This document shows positions 57,601-64,000 of a DNA stretch of 64,000 nucleotides, one piece after another. A program made the position numbers and the translations under genes. This DNA is from Nepenthes gracilis (taxonomy: Eukaryota > Streptophyta > Magnoliopsida > Caryophyllales > Nepenthaceae), in assembly GCA_033239525.1 (NCBI GenBank), contig BSYO01000003.1, forward strand, positions 2,970,001 to 3,034,000, given 5' to 3'. Position 1 is the first letter of the stretch. Each line of letters begins with the position of its first letter. Below the pieces are notes generated by a model, which was not told the DNA's origin, ran no database searches, and saw only the letters and a list, made by a program, of their open reading frames with translations.

Positions 57601-60600
57601 CTCCACCGTACAACAAGAGTCCGAGTCCTCTCTTTGCGCTCTTGGACGGACGGAATCGTGCAACACAAGAGAAATTGTTAAGTTTGACGAGAACTACGTT
57701 TCAGGAAGAAAAGGGGACGAGGGCACACAGCACGAGGACTTTACATGGAAAACCCCTTTTTGAATGAAAGGGGAAAAAACCACAGTGGTGGACACTAGGT
57801 CCGAAAGGTTCCACTGTTGTGAAAATGGAGTACAACTGGTCACTGTGCCACTATTTGTTGTCACAGAGAGCTACAAGGCGAGAGGTCTTGCTTTCTCTTT
57901 TCTTTCCTCTTCTTTCTTTCACTTGGTTGCTGTTCACAATATGTATGCAAATGTCAACTGTTGGAATCCTTTTTCTCGTTGCTTGAGTGGGGTATTTATA
58001 GAGGGGGATTATGTTGTTGGCATGGGGACACGTGGCGTTGGCGTGTGCAGGGACGTCTGCCACCAACTCTGCTGATTCGACGTGTCAGGGAGGCCTGCTA
58101 CCAACTCTACGGATCCGGCGTGTCAGGTGTCGTTAGACCCATAATGATGGCGCGTGCTCTGAGCGCCGTGATTTCGTGCGGGGGTGGCGTGTTACAGAGA
58201 ACGCATGCTCCTTGGTAACAGTGAATCATCTGAGCTGGCGTGCCCGGTCATCTTGGACTTTCTTTTTCCTTGACCTAAGGGCCCAGAGGCGATGAGATTG
58301 TCCTCGTACCCAGAAAGCTTTCTAGGTCTTTACCGGATCCTCGGGCTTATTGAGTTAGGCTCTCGGACGTTTCGCTTGCTAAAGATCCTTGGAATATTCT
58401 TGGCTCTATGTCCTCGGGATTTCGTTGGTGATGTCAGCCCCTTATAGCGTCCTCGTGCCTCTTGGGTCAAATTGATCTCTCGGACCATTGTCGCCATTTG
58501 AACTTTTTGGGACGCTAACTCAGGTCCTCGGGTTTCTAGGGCCAACTTAACCTCTTGGGCTTTTGGGCCTCTTGGGCCAGATTGTCCTCGTAATCTTCTC
58601 GGTCCGTGGTCGTGGCTTTGGGCCTTCCTTTTTGGGCCTTGGGTGCCGGGACCCATCAAGTTGAAATTGAGTTAGTATTGAAAGAAATGATTCTCCTTTG
58701 TCAGAATCTGAGGGATGACCTCACTTTGTATGCCATTAAAATAAGCTATGCATAATTATGATAGGAAATATTTTGTTGTTTTTCTTCGAATGACTGTATA
58801 TCTATTCTATGTTCATACAAATAAATAGGGGATAAGAAAGTTCTATGGAAAATTATGGTACAATTCGATGTTGTGGATGGGGAAGTTAGAGCACATAGAA
58901 GCCATCTATTCGTTAAACTCTTAATGAAGCAATTTAAGGAAATCTCAGAGCCTTCACATGGTGTTTTGATGTAGAGAATGCATATGATACAATTCCTAGA
59001 GAAGTATTATTGAGTATATTGGAGAAGTTTTCAAGTCATATATATATATATATTACACAATATATGTTCAAAGAGTCATGACAAATGATGATTGAGGTGG
59101 GATTGGTGTTTTTGAATCACGAAATGCTCGATTTCCATTTCGGATATAATGAAGCAATGATCTGTGTGAAGACCAACATAATGTAGACACTTTTTTTTTT
59201 TTTTTTTCCAATTACAATTGGCTGACACCAATGGTTGGCCTTTAGCCCATAACAATTTACCTTGTCTATGGATGAACTAACCAGGTGCATTCAACTTGAT
59301 GTATCTTAGTGCATGCATTTTACATATTATATTAGTTGTAGTGGATTAGGTTAAAGATGTTGTTAAGTTGAAAGTTGAGAGGGAGACTTTGAAAAAACAA
59401 AGATTTCAAAAATTAGTAGAACAAAGACCAAATATATGGAATGTAAGTTTAGTGGTAATAATGAAGTAGATAGTGGGTAGGTGGTGATAGGAGCTAAAAG
59501 TCTAGCAAAGAGGAATTATTTTAAATATCTTGGGTCATTGATTTAGAAAGATAATGTGATTGATGATGATATTGCTCACAAAGTAGGTTAGATTACCAGA
59601 AATATCTCACAAACTAAAAAGGAAAATATCATTATGTGCTATTTGGCCAACCTCACTGTATAGAATGGTGTGGTGGATGGTTACAAAAATGGCATGTTGG
59701 AAACGAAAATATTGTGTGGTTATACAAGGAGAAAGAGAATTCATAATGATGTTATATGGGATAAAGTCTTTGTATCAATAGAAGGCAATACAAGAGACAT
59801 GTTTGATATGGTTTGGTTGTGTGGAACATAGACCTTCTAATGCACCTGTTAGAAGTTGAGAGAGCTTGAAAGAGACTTGTTGTATCTAACAAAAAAGAGA
59901 CTTGTTATAGACGAGCTGATGAAGACCATTTGCAGGAAACCATCAAGCATGATTTTGAATTTCTAGAGCTAGCAGAGGGTACAACCTACAATGGAGTTTT
60001 AGTGTGCAAAGACTTAGCTTGGTTTGGTGGTTCGATTCATCAAGAGGTCAACGTTGAACTTTTGGTTATAAAACTGGGGATAGCCTTCTCTCTCCCAACA
60101 ATTTCATAACTAAGACCACTTGAGATATCAAGCTCAAACCATTGAGGACAAACCCCTACTTTTTAAGCACAATTAAAGAATCTTTTGAAGCTGTAGCTCC
60201 TCTTTAATGCTTTAGTTAGGTGATTCATAGTGCAACGCAAAGGTTGCTCCTTTTGAACCTGTTGGTCACGGGTTTAAACTATGAAACAGCCTCTATGCTG
60301 TAGAGCTAAGGTTGTATACATCTTACTCCAAATCTCGCAATGTGGGAGCACTCTAACACCTTAGTGTGGACTAGACCAAACCAGATAAGAGAAGGAAATG
60401 GACGAGGTCTGAAAGCAGTTCTACCTCGACACCAAACCAGATAAGAACTAAACAAGGTCTGAAAGCAGTTCTACTTATAAATTAACTGATTCTTATTGCA
60501 AGTGACTGATGTCGATTTCTAATAGAAAATTGGACAAAATACTTGTTTTGAATGTCCTAGTATTCTTTTTTTTCCCCCCTTAGTGGGTGGGGATGATCAT

Positions 60601-61900
60601 TTCCACAATGTTCCATTGGTTTGACACCATAATTTTTTTCTTTCTCTTGGCTTGTTAGTAAATTATTTTTTGATATTATAGTGTTAGGTTTCAAAGAAAG
60701 ACTGCTTTAACCCCTGAAACTGAGTCAGTACTTTTGAAGTCTTGATTATTGGCCTTCACTACTTGTTAGATTTTCTCTCTTGATTTAGTTGTCAATGTTT
60801 CCAAAATCCTTCTAGCTCTCTATTGTAGGTGCACATGTGCTAAGCCTTGTGCACTCGTGTATGTGTGCAGTTCTTTCTATTACACATGTATTTCAGATTT
60901 TTTCATAGTTATTTTCTATGTTTGGTGATGTGAGTAGCATAGTGCATGATTTTTGGGGTTATTGATTGGAAAATGTTTTACTTGCATAAACTCTGAGTCA
61001 AACTGTTGCCTGCAGATGGGCTCCTAAGGGCTGCAAGAGAGGATATAAATTGCTATGATGTCCTGGCATAGGCAGTTACTAAGAATGAAGATTAACTGTT
61101 TGGCAATTTTATTATTTGGAAATGCTAATGCATCATTTTAACAACTATATACTTCTGATATTTATTGGCTGTCCTCATATTGCCTTGTCTAATAATCATC
61201 TTTGCATTGACATCTCAAAATGGGCAAAGTCAAGAAAATAATCCCACTTTTTGAGCTTAGAAAATTTTATTTCACATCCAATTTCTTATCTACTTGTAAA
61301 ATTGGGTCATTTATACTAATCAAGATTTTTTCAATCAAATTAAACATAGTGTGACATATTGCCAAATATTGTTTATATATTTTAACTGATTTTGTACCAT
61401 TAAAATTCTGTCACACGTAATATTCCAACCGGCAATTGTTAAATAGGCTTGCTGACTCGGCCGTGACAGATGAGAGAGCTGATCAAAGCCTTGATCAACT
61501 CTCCTGTTTCATTTTCTCTCTTTTCACCTTTTATTTCCTCTTCATATCACTACCCTTGCCTCTTTTTCCTTCTGTGTGGACTAATGCCACATTATCGTTT
61601 TTCGGTGTGTTAATTTGATCAGAAAAATATTGGCTGGTGCAATTGACCCAATTTTGCGAGTACAGAATGAAAGCCAACTCAAATTTGAATTGAATAAAAT
61701 TGACTCTGTTTGAAAAGGTGGGGGATATTTTTGATAATTTTGCCTCTCGGAGTGGCTTGTTCTGTTACATTGTGGATGGATTGATCTAGAATTAATGCAA
61801 GTTTACTCGTGTTTGCAGAGTAAAAGCAAATGAACTAGTTAAGATATTCAAGGATCCTCTTTGTCCTCAATCTGTCAGTATGATGATGTTTGTGAAGAAG
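39443..61900 (+). CDS. GLE1: GLE1 mRNA-export factor (nine exons, 3' part outside window)
   Basis: GLE1 sits on the cytoplasmic face of the nuclear pore. With inositol hexakisphosphate it activates the DEAD-box helicase Dbp5/LOS4 to release exported mRNA. Nine exons join in phase at 39443-39642, 39913-40074, 40457-40577, 41320-41468, 44253-44424, 45660-45870, 46654-46763, 47260-47330 and 61819-61900 (426 codons). Matches to plant GLE1 in order: LELRCPKYVDGIQIDPNPDW, SFVMRVSDDEIDDF, EEIRNQIFALE, AEALDNHLTAVQRDH, a long Glu/Lys/Arg coiled coil, VRAAESALKLEERRL, ERQIGRRIKQISG, LVKIFKDPLCPQSV. The last exon opens the C-terminal helical domain that binds the helicase; the remaining ~200-plus residues lie beyond 64000. 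All junctions are GT-AG. The start codon is uncertain. Introns 4, 8 and 9 carry transposons. The reading frame in the window is intact. Confidence 0.93.
39913..40074 (+). CDS. GLE1: GLE1 exon 2
   Basis: Acceptor TTCAG at 39908-39912, donor gtatg at 40075. It encodes KSFVMRVSDDEIDDFDGEDG, the acidic segment following the N-terminus in plant GLE1. Confidence 0.88.
40457..40577 (+). CDS. GLE1: GLE1 exon 3
   Basis: Acceptor TCTCAG ends at 40456; donor gtgtt at 40578. It encodes SGSDDSEDEP and EKMGVVEGTLLEVTHQYRLG, matching the second acidic patch and the helix before the coiled coil. Confidence 0.88.
41320..41468 (+). CDS. GLE1: GLE1 exon 4
   Basis: Acceptor TGACAG ends at 41319; donor gtaag at 41469. 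It encodes EEIRNQIFALETELVTANDK through REIDRKTDRQYQRK, the start of the coiled coil. The following intron (41469-44252) holds a hAT-like element and a solo LTR. Confidence 0.92.
41862..42694 (-). mobile_element. hAT-like element in GLE1 intron 4
   Basis: The element starts CAGTGTTGTCAAAAGCG and ends TCTTTAACAACCA. These ends are imperfect inverted repeats of each other. They resemble the CAGTG(T)TG...CAACACTG ends of plant hAT elements. It is flanked by ATTCAAAG (41854-41861) and ATTCCAAG (42695-42702), an 8-base duplication with one change. The minus strand holds a short decayed acidic stretch like a hAT transposase tail (KLRVSRGGAKL, DEVVDLEETEEE). It is non-autonomous. Confidence 0.6.
42997..43955 (+). 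mobile_element. Solo LTR (family 1, copy D) with TSD GATCC, in GLE1 intron 4
   Basis: A 959-base solo LTR begins TGATGGGTCC and ends GGACGGATCA, with perfect 5-base duplications GATCC at 42992-42996 and 43956-43960. It shares the R/U5 block from AAGATTTCTGATATGAGCG (43760 on) with copies A-C. It has only a short repeat array (about 43575-43680: 'CTCTAAGCCACTCCTCATTG' theme). It is the shortest copy and probably closest to the unexpanded form. Confidence 0.92.
44253..44424 (+). CDS. GLE1: GLE1 exon 5
   Basis: Acceptor TTGCAG ends at 44252; donor gtttg at 44425. It encodes AEALDNHLTAVQRDHEHRSQ and a charged helix ending KAKEEEE. This is the best conserved part of the plant GLE1 coiled coil. 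Confidence 0.95.
45660..45870 (+). CDS. GLE1: GLE1 exon 6
   Basis: Acceptor TACAG ends at 45659; donor gtata at 45871. It encodes an alanine/glutamate-rich helix (RADEARKHALEAERRANEAA) and a looser linker ending VQSP. Confidence 0.9.
46654..46763 (+). CDS. GLE1: GLE1 exon 7
   Basis: Acceptor TGTTAG ends at 46653; donor gtaat at 46764. It encodes GNIVRAAESALKLEERRLLK, matching the RAAESAL-LE motif of plant GLE1. Confidence 0.92.
47260..47330 (+). CDS. GLE1: GLE1 exon 8
   Basis: Acceptor GGGCAG ends at 47259; donor gtaag at 47331. It encodes GFVGYERQIGRRIKQISGSI ending ENV. The downstream intron is 14,488 bases long. Confidence 0.92.
47700..48221 (+). mobile_element. RTE-like LINE fragment, left part, in GLE1 intron 8
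   Basis: Plus-strand pieces match the region before and at the start of RT in RTE-type LINEs: SRDRRTKDLNLVEYIKDDEE near 47850-47910, then a frame with TVGPYDI (conserved as K-VGPD-IP) and GTTQLPG near 48085-48165. It is interrupted at 48222 by the gypsy insertion and resumes on the other side. Confidence 0.65.
48222..49015 (+). mobile_element. Inverted partial LTR at the left end of element F
   Basis: This 794-base stretch starts TGATGGGTCC and matches the reverse complement of 57860-58658, so it lies opposite to the expected 3' LTR. The match ends at CTCTCGCCTTGT (49004-49015). Short open frames here are LTR-derived. Confidence 0.85.
49017..49157 (-). mobile_element. Truncated 3' LTR of element F
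   Basis: Only the first ~141 bases of the LTR (element sense TGATGGATCC...) remain after the polypurine tract. They match the right end of the 5' LTR at about 58525-58658, with a small internal duplication of the TAAGTTGGGC type. The rest of this LTR is replaced by an inverted LTR copy. Confidence 0.8.
49158..49204 (-). promoter_or_regulatory. Hairpin and polypurine tract of element F
   Basis: In element sense the tract GGGGGGCTAA directly precedes the 3' LTR. Just before it are arms at 49167-49179 and 49192-49204 (CATGTCAAATGGT / ACCGTTTGACATG on the plus strand, 12 of 13 pairs) with a 12-base loop. Confidence 0.7.
49603..51556 (+). pseudogene. Antisense extra ORF of element F (PF04195-type)
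   Basis: On the strand opposite to gag-pol, an ATG at 49603 opens MAPGVKEIASSLTLKDLEQI. It continues with SIPDSIEMVVPGATERACC, GGLRFPVPLELYHLMRELAV and, after a gap, FRFTHNLNWITMTPRLEFAC and KDKFFFLRVRENWELS. These are hallmarks of the plant 'putative gypsy type transposon' domain. Later parts are a lysine-rich patch, an acidic stretch with four SEV repeats (50750-50815) and a coiled coil (51068-51240). A TGA replaces a tryptophan near 50012 and frames shift several times. The gap at 49850-49900 may be a small intron. Function unknown; antisense extra ORFs are known in Tat elements. Confidence 0.75.
51721..51966. repeat. Six-copy 40-42 base tandem array with internal palindromes
   Basis: Units start at 51721, 51761, 51801, 51841, 51883 and 51925. 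The better copies read ACGACCTCTTGGGCCGCTCG then GACGAATCCGAGTTTT. Most contain the interrupted palindrome CTCGGA-cgaa-TCCGAG. The array lies between the end of pol and the antisense ORF. Confidence 0.88.
52080..53217 (-). pseudogene. Integrase of element F
   Basis: The order is an H-H-C-C zinc finger (HLEIYGSHIGG ... CENCQ), then the catalytic core with D in CGLDILGPLPL, D in CIVTDNETQF and E in ANEQVEVTNRTI, then LWLYRTTPREPTRETPF and the C-terminal region to about 52080 (YNKKVKARQFDIGDLV, FSPNWEGPFLV). Two usual glycines (TDNGTQF, ANGQVE) are glutamates here. The frame shifts near 52318. Confidence 0.9.
53257..54054 (-). pseudogene. RNase H pair of element F
   Basis: The frame begins with the end of the first RNase H (VVLTDQPLRAILQKPEISGR, ELGEFDVEFRPRPALKGQA). 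It then has a second RNase H with WTLHVDGSLMKDGCGAGVVL, NNVAEYEALLAGLRLAKE, VYSDSELVVNQV and IPREENAKADTLARAA. A second, ARH-type RNase H is a known mark of the Tat lineage. Catalytic acids D, E, D are visible. Confidence 0.9.
54133..54446 (-). pseudogene. RT-RNase H connection of element F
   Basis: A shifted frame holds the pol segment after RT: EASAILQSMRGTKTRDFRWS, AFQGLKSYLSSPPLLASP and ELYLYLSVSDTALNLALVRE, the start of the first RNase H. Confidence 0.8.
54447..55595 (-). pseudogene. Reverse transcriptase of element F
   Basis: A 382-residue frame carries the pol linker (VFAWTPSDMSGISSKVIVHK) and the RT domain: WKMCVDFTDLNKACPKGSFP, LSFMDAYLGYNQIKM, YKVMPFGLRNAGATYQ and the catalytic YVDDMLVKS at about 54625-54650. 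The motifs look intact for a gypsy RT. The frame stops at 54447 in the thumb region. Confidence 0.92.
55637..55909 (-). pseudogene. Protease of element F
   Basis: VFVDNGSSRNLLYLDAYFKL carries the D-N-G-S-S active-site loop in good order, preceded by VISF-like spacer sequence (EVIYFSNRNMDDV). It is a separate frame from gag and from RT. Confidence 0.85.
56020..57485 (-). pseudogene. Gag of element F, zinc knuckle lost
   Basis: Gag starts at 57485 (MVNTRAQASSPVRELASH), shifts frame near 57320, and continues with a basic stretch (RERDRREKPPNRHDNS). The gag core is at 56885-56403 (PPKFKMPNLEIYDGSAD, LTLKGDARIWFYRMSAD, FLARFVAEVRQIQKL). In the zinc knuckle the expected YC-FHR--GH-TE-C reads YYDYHRSEGHSTED: the first cysteine is tyrosine, and a small deletion removes the last cysteine and shifts the frame. 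The protein cannot be made whole. Confidence 0.85.
57563..57581 (-). promoter_or_regulatory. Primer-binding site of element F
   Basis: Element-sense TTGGCGCCGTCTGTGGGAA directly after the 5' LTR, identical to the site of element H. Confidence 0.85.
57582..58658 (-). mobile_element. 5' LTR of element F
   Basis: A 1077-base LTR reads TGTTGCGTCC at its left and GGGACCCATCA at its right on the plus strand; in element sense TGATGGGTCC...GGACGCAACA. Its last ten bases equal the end of solo LTR A. The primer-binding site follows at 57581-57563. Confidence 0.9.
58659..59870 (+). mobile_element. RTE-like LINE fragment, right part
   Basis: Plus-strand frames read FTWCFDVENAYDTIPREVLL near 58955-59015, corresponding to the RT segment 'IDLEKAYDRVPRE'. 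Near 59400-59590 they read SRTKTKYMECKF and NYFKYLGSLI followed by a stretch like 'DDDIAHKVG'. These match the end of RT in RTE-type LINEs. The YADD-containing segment is not recognisable. Stops are frequent. Confidence 0.65.
59871..61818. other. Remainder of GLE1 intron 8
   Basis: No gene or clear element recognised. A near-tandem duplication of about 50 bases lies at about 60374-60475 (CCAAACCAGATAAGA ... GGTCTGAAAGCAGTTCTAC, twice). The 3' end leads to a normal acceptor. Confidence 0.6.
61819..61900 (+). CDS. GLE1: GLE1 exon 9
   Basis: Acceptor TTTGCAG ends at 61818; donor gtagg at 61901. It encodes VKANELVKIFKDPLCPQSVS and MMMFVKK. It continues exactly where exon 8 left off in the family alignment, so no exon is missing inside the huge intron. 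Confidence 0.93.
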
Positions 61901-62625
61901 GTAGGATATGATATTTGGTCTACAATGCAATTTCTTTTCATCCCTAGTTTCCCTCTTCTGCCCCTCTTTCCTACTCGACTACTGGTGTTATTTTGCTTAA
62001 GTTTGTTTTGATATGTTGTCAAACTTACATGGACATGGAGGCCGCCTTCTAGGACATTGAATGTTACTTATAGTACAAATATAGTAAGAAACCTGCCAAA
62101 TGGCAACTATGTTGCGTGCCAAGTGGCTTACCCTTGGTATCTAGCACCTAAGAAGCACGGACACCGACACGGACATGACACTAACACGCCGGCACGCTAT
62201 TTTTTTATAAATCAAGAACACGACGCGTTGGGGATACATAAACTAAAATAATGATTTATATTTTTTGAATTGATTAATACTTTTATTTCATGATAAATGT
62301 GAAATAAAAAAATATATTTTAGATCTTATACAAAAAAAATTATAGAAAGAAAAGAAGCATGTATTTATATAAGGACAATAATATTAATACAACTTTTAAA
62401 AACATCAAATATATAATATCGATGACACTCAATTACAAAAAGTTATCATTTTCAATATTCCATGACTACATTTTCTTCATTATTTTCATTTTCATCACCA
62501 TCATCGGTAAAAACAACACAGTCTAGCTCTGGCTCATCTAATGAGAGCTATGTAATTTCTAACTCTCCAATATCATCGAGTGAATCAAATGCATCTCTAC
62601 AAATATCCCACAACTTACTCTCCAC
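61901..62625. other. Start of GLE1 intron 9
   Basis: Intron sequence without a recognised exon. Around 62148-62195 is a short G+C-rich patch of GGACACCGACACGGACATG type repeats, which might be near the end of the hAT element that follows. Confidence 0.5.
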
Positions 62626-63147
62626 TTAAGAGTATTGTGGACTTCTACTTGAGAGTAGGCCAAGATTGTTATGAATGAAAATCAAGTTTTCAGCACGTTT
62701 TGTAGTCATTTTATTCTTTTTCAATGAATGGATAAAGAAGTAAGTACTCCAATTTCTCTTACAATATGATGATGAAGATGGTTGGACAAGTAGCTTTAAA
62801 GTTAAAGATTGAAGTAAATGTGCACTTGGATTATAAACAATCCACCAACTTTTTGGATCCATATTATAACGATTACTAATAAAATCAATATCTACAAATT
62901 GATATGCCCTTGTTGAAAAATTAGCAAATTTCATGTTGAACTTAGCTCGATCTTCTGGATTAGAAAATTGTATTTTCATACACTTTGTCCTTCCTTGAGA
63001 AATTTTTAAGTCTTTGTGTGGAGGAATTCTATTTGGTCCTTCAATGAACCATTGATCGCTATAATACCTTACAAATTTAATAACAAAAAATAAATTGTTA
63101 AATTTAAATATAATTTTATTTAATAAATGTACAACTAGATAATACAA
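62626..63147 (-). pseudogene. hAT transposase C-terminal part
   Basis: The minus strand reads FANFSTRAYQFVDIDFISNR, DPKSWWIVYNPSAHLLQSLT, LKLLVQPSSSSYCKRNWSTY and FIHSLKKNKMTTKRAENLIF. This is the region leading into and through the hAT dimerisation domain (family form 'DPK-WW--YG...C--RNWS-----H--KRN-L---RAE-LV'). It lies in GLE1 intron 9, opposite to the gene. Its first ~25 residues look like intron or unrelated sequence. Confidence 0.8.
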
Positions 63148-63699
63148 AAGTAATAAATCATAATATTTTAATTACCTTGGATTTAGATAATGAGCCATGC
63201 AATAAAGTGGAGTGTTGTTTTTACTCCATCGATCGATAAGAATGTTGTACACCACATCATAAAATGTAGATAATTCTCCCATCTGTTTTTTTTCATACTT
63301 ATATATTGCAATCTTCACTTTTTCAATCATAGTTTCCCACATTCATAAACTAAGTGAAGACGGGGTTGTCCGTGTCACAAGCCCTAAGCATATCATATAT
63401 AGGAGCAGTAAATGAAAGTACATAATCAATCTTATCCCACCAAATGTCATCCAAGAGTAACTGCTTCACATGTTTAGCTTTTTGCACATCATCTTCTCTA
63501 TACGTTGTCTATTCTTCACTGATAACCAAAGTTTGAAGTGCCGTCTTAATGAGTTTAAAACTCTTTAACATAACAATAATCGAGGCAAAACAAATAGTTG
63601 CCTTGAAAGCAATTTTAGAGGAACAAAATTATTGAACATAGACAATCGCATGAAGTGATACATAATAAAATTTTTGATAAATAAACAATCATCAGAAAT
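63148..63699 (-). pseudogene. hAT transposase middle part, frameshifted
   Basis: Between the N- and C-terminal hAT pieces the minus strand gives short frames, interrupted by many stops. They fit the middle of the same transposase by position. No intact domain can be named. Confidence 0.45.
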
Positions 63700-63990
63700 T
63701 TATATGATCCAAGAACATTCATCAAATACCACCCAATTGTTTTCCATTTTCCCTACAGCACAAATATTTTGTAAGGTGAAATTAAGTGTATGGATTACAC
63801 ATGAAGTCCAAAAGATGTGAGGATAAAGTTGATGAATTAATGCACCGGTACTTGTACAATTCTTTGCATTGTCAATTATCGCTTGAACAACATTGTCGGG
63901 ATATACCTTCTCAATAACTTCCTTCATCAAATTAAAGATAAAGTATTTATCCTTAATTTCTCCCGAACAATCAATTGTCTTAAGAAACAT
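63700..63990 (-). pseudogene. hAT transposase DUF659 part
   Basis: The frame reads MFLKTIDCSGEIKDKYFIFN, VVQAIIDNAKNCTSTGALI and YPHIFWTSCVIHTLNFTLQN, the DUF659 region of plant hAT transposases (family form 'FLKSVD-S---KD--FI', 'VTDNA-NC--AG'). It probably continues past the right edge of the window. Together with the two pieces to the left it forms one decayed copy. Confidence 0.85.
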
Positions 63991-64000
63991 ATGACCACCT

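Larger units (their letters stand above)
48222..58658 (-). mobile_element. Tat-type gypsy element F in GLE1 intron 8
   Basis: A 10.4 kb insertion carries, on the minus strand from right to left: LTR, primer-binding site, gag, protease, RT, RNase H, a second RNase H and integrase. These are followed by a tandem array, an antisense extra ORF, a hairpin with polypurine tract, and 3' LTR remains. The second RNase H and antisense ORF are known marks of the Tat lineage. The left end is abnormal: only 141 bases of the 3' LTR remain, followed by an inverted ~794-base LTR copy, so both outer ends read as LTR starts. Flanks ATACC and AGTTG do not match, so no target duplication is seen. Several frameshifts make it non-autonomous. 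Confidence 0.9.

Noticed and set aside
1..64000. tRNA, rRNA, CRISPR arrays, bacterial operons
   Set aside because: None seen. The TGGTATCA motifs near 33551-33700 are primer-binding sites and not tRNA genes.

Overview
The window is nuclear DNA of a flowering plant, most likely a woody eudicot. It has intron-rich plant genes with GT-AG junctions and AT-rich spacers. It also holds dense Ty3-gypsy (Tat-type), Ty1-copia, LINE and hAT remnants. I cannot name the species. No bacterial, organellar, viral or CRISPR feature was seen.

Layout: (1) 1-3716 is a direct duplication of a ~0.96 kb AT-rich segment, with a truncated copia element between the copies. (2) 3717-13443 holds two solo LTRs of one family (3879-5255 with target duplication GTTTG; 7377-9325) and a decayed minus-strand LINE. 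(3) 13444-21452 is a composite of two Tat-type gypsy elements facing each other. (4) 21453-35464 carries the first and last exons of a 20S proteasome beta-2 gene. They are separated by a head-to-head pair of truncated gypsy elements, a decayed unidentified ORF region, a gag-only copia element with intact target duplications, and a receptor-like kinase fragment. (5) 35285-39300 is duplicated and AT-rich spacer. (6) 39443-61900 and beyond is the mRNA-export gene GLE1 on the plus strand. Nine exons were placed with consistent phases; the 3' part lies outside the window. (7) hAT transposase remnants in GLE1 intron 9 close the window.

GLE1 is the only gene here that looks functional. Its introns are loaded with repeats. 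Intron 4 carries a hAT-like element and a solo LTR with target duplication GATCC. Intron 8 is 14.5 kb and holds an RTE-like LINE fragment split by a 10.4 kb Tat-type gypsy element. That element has gag, protease, RT, two RNase H domains, integrase and an antisense extra ORF. Intron 9 holds hAT transposase pieces.

The most interesting observations are structural. A hairpin abuts the polypurine tract in all three Tat elements whose 3' internal end survives, and its stem changes sequence but keeps pairing. The Tat insertions repeatedly occur as inverted or head-to-head composites. One LTR family carries its own minisatellites. A copia element has its primer-binding region in three tandem copies. 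The proteasome gene has been split and gutted by transposons.
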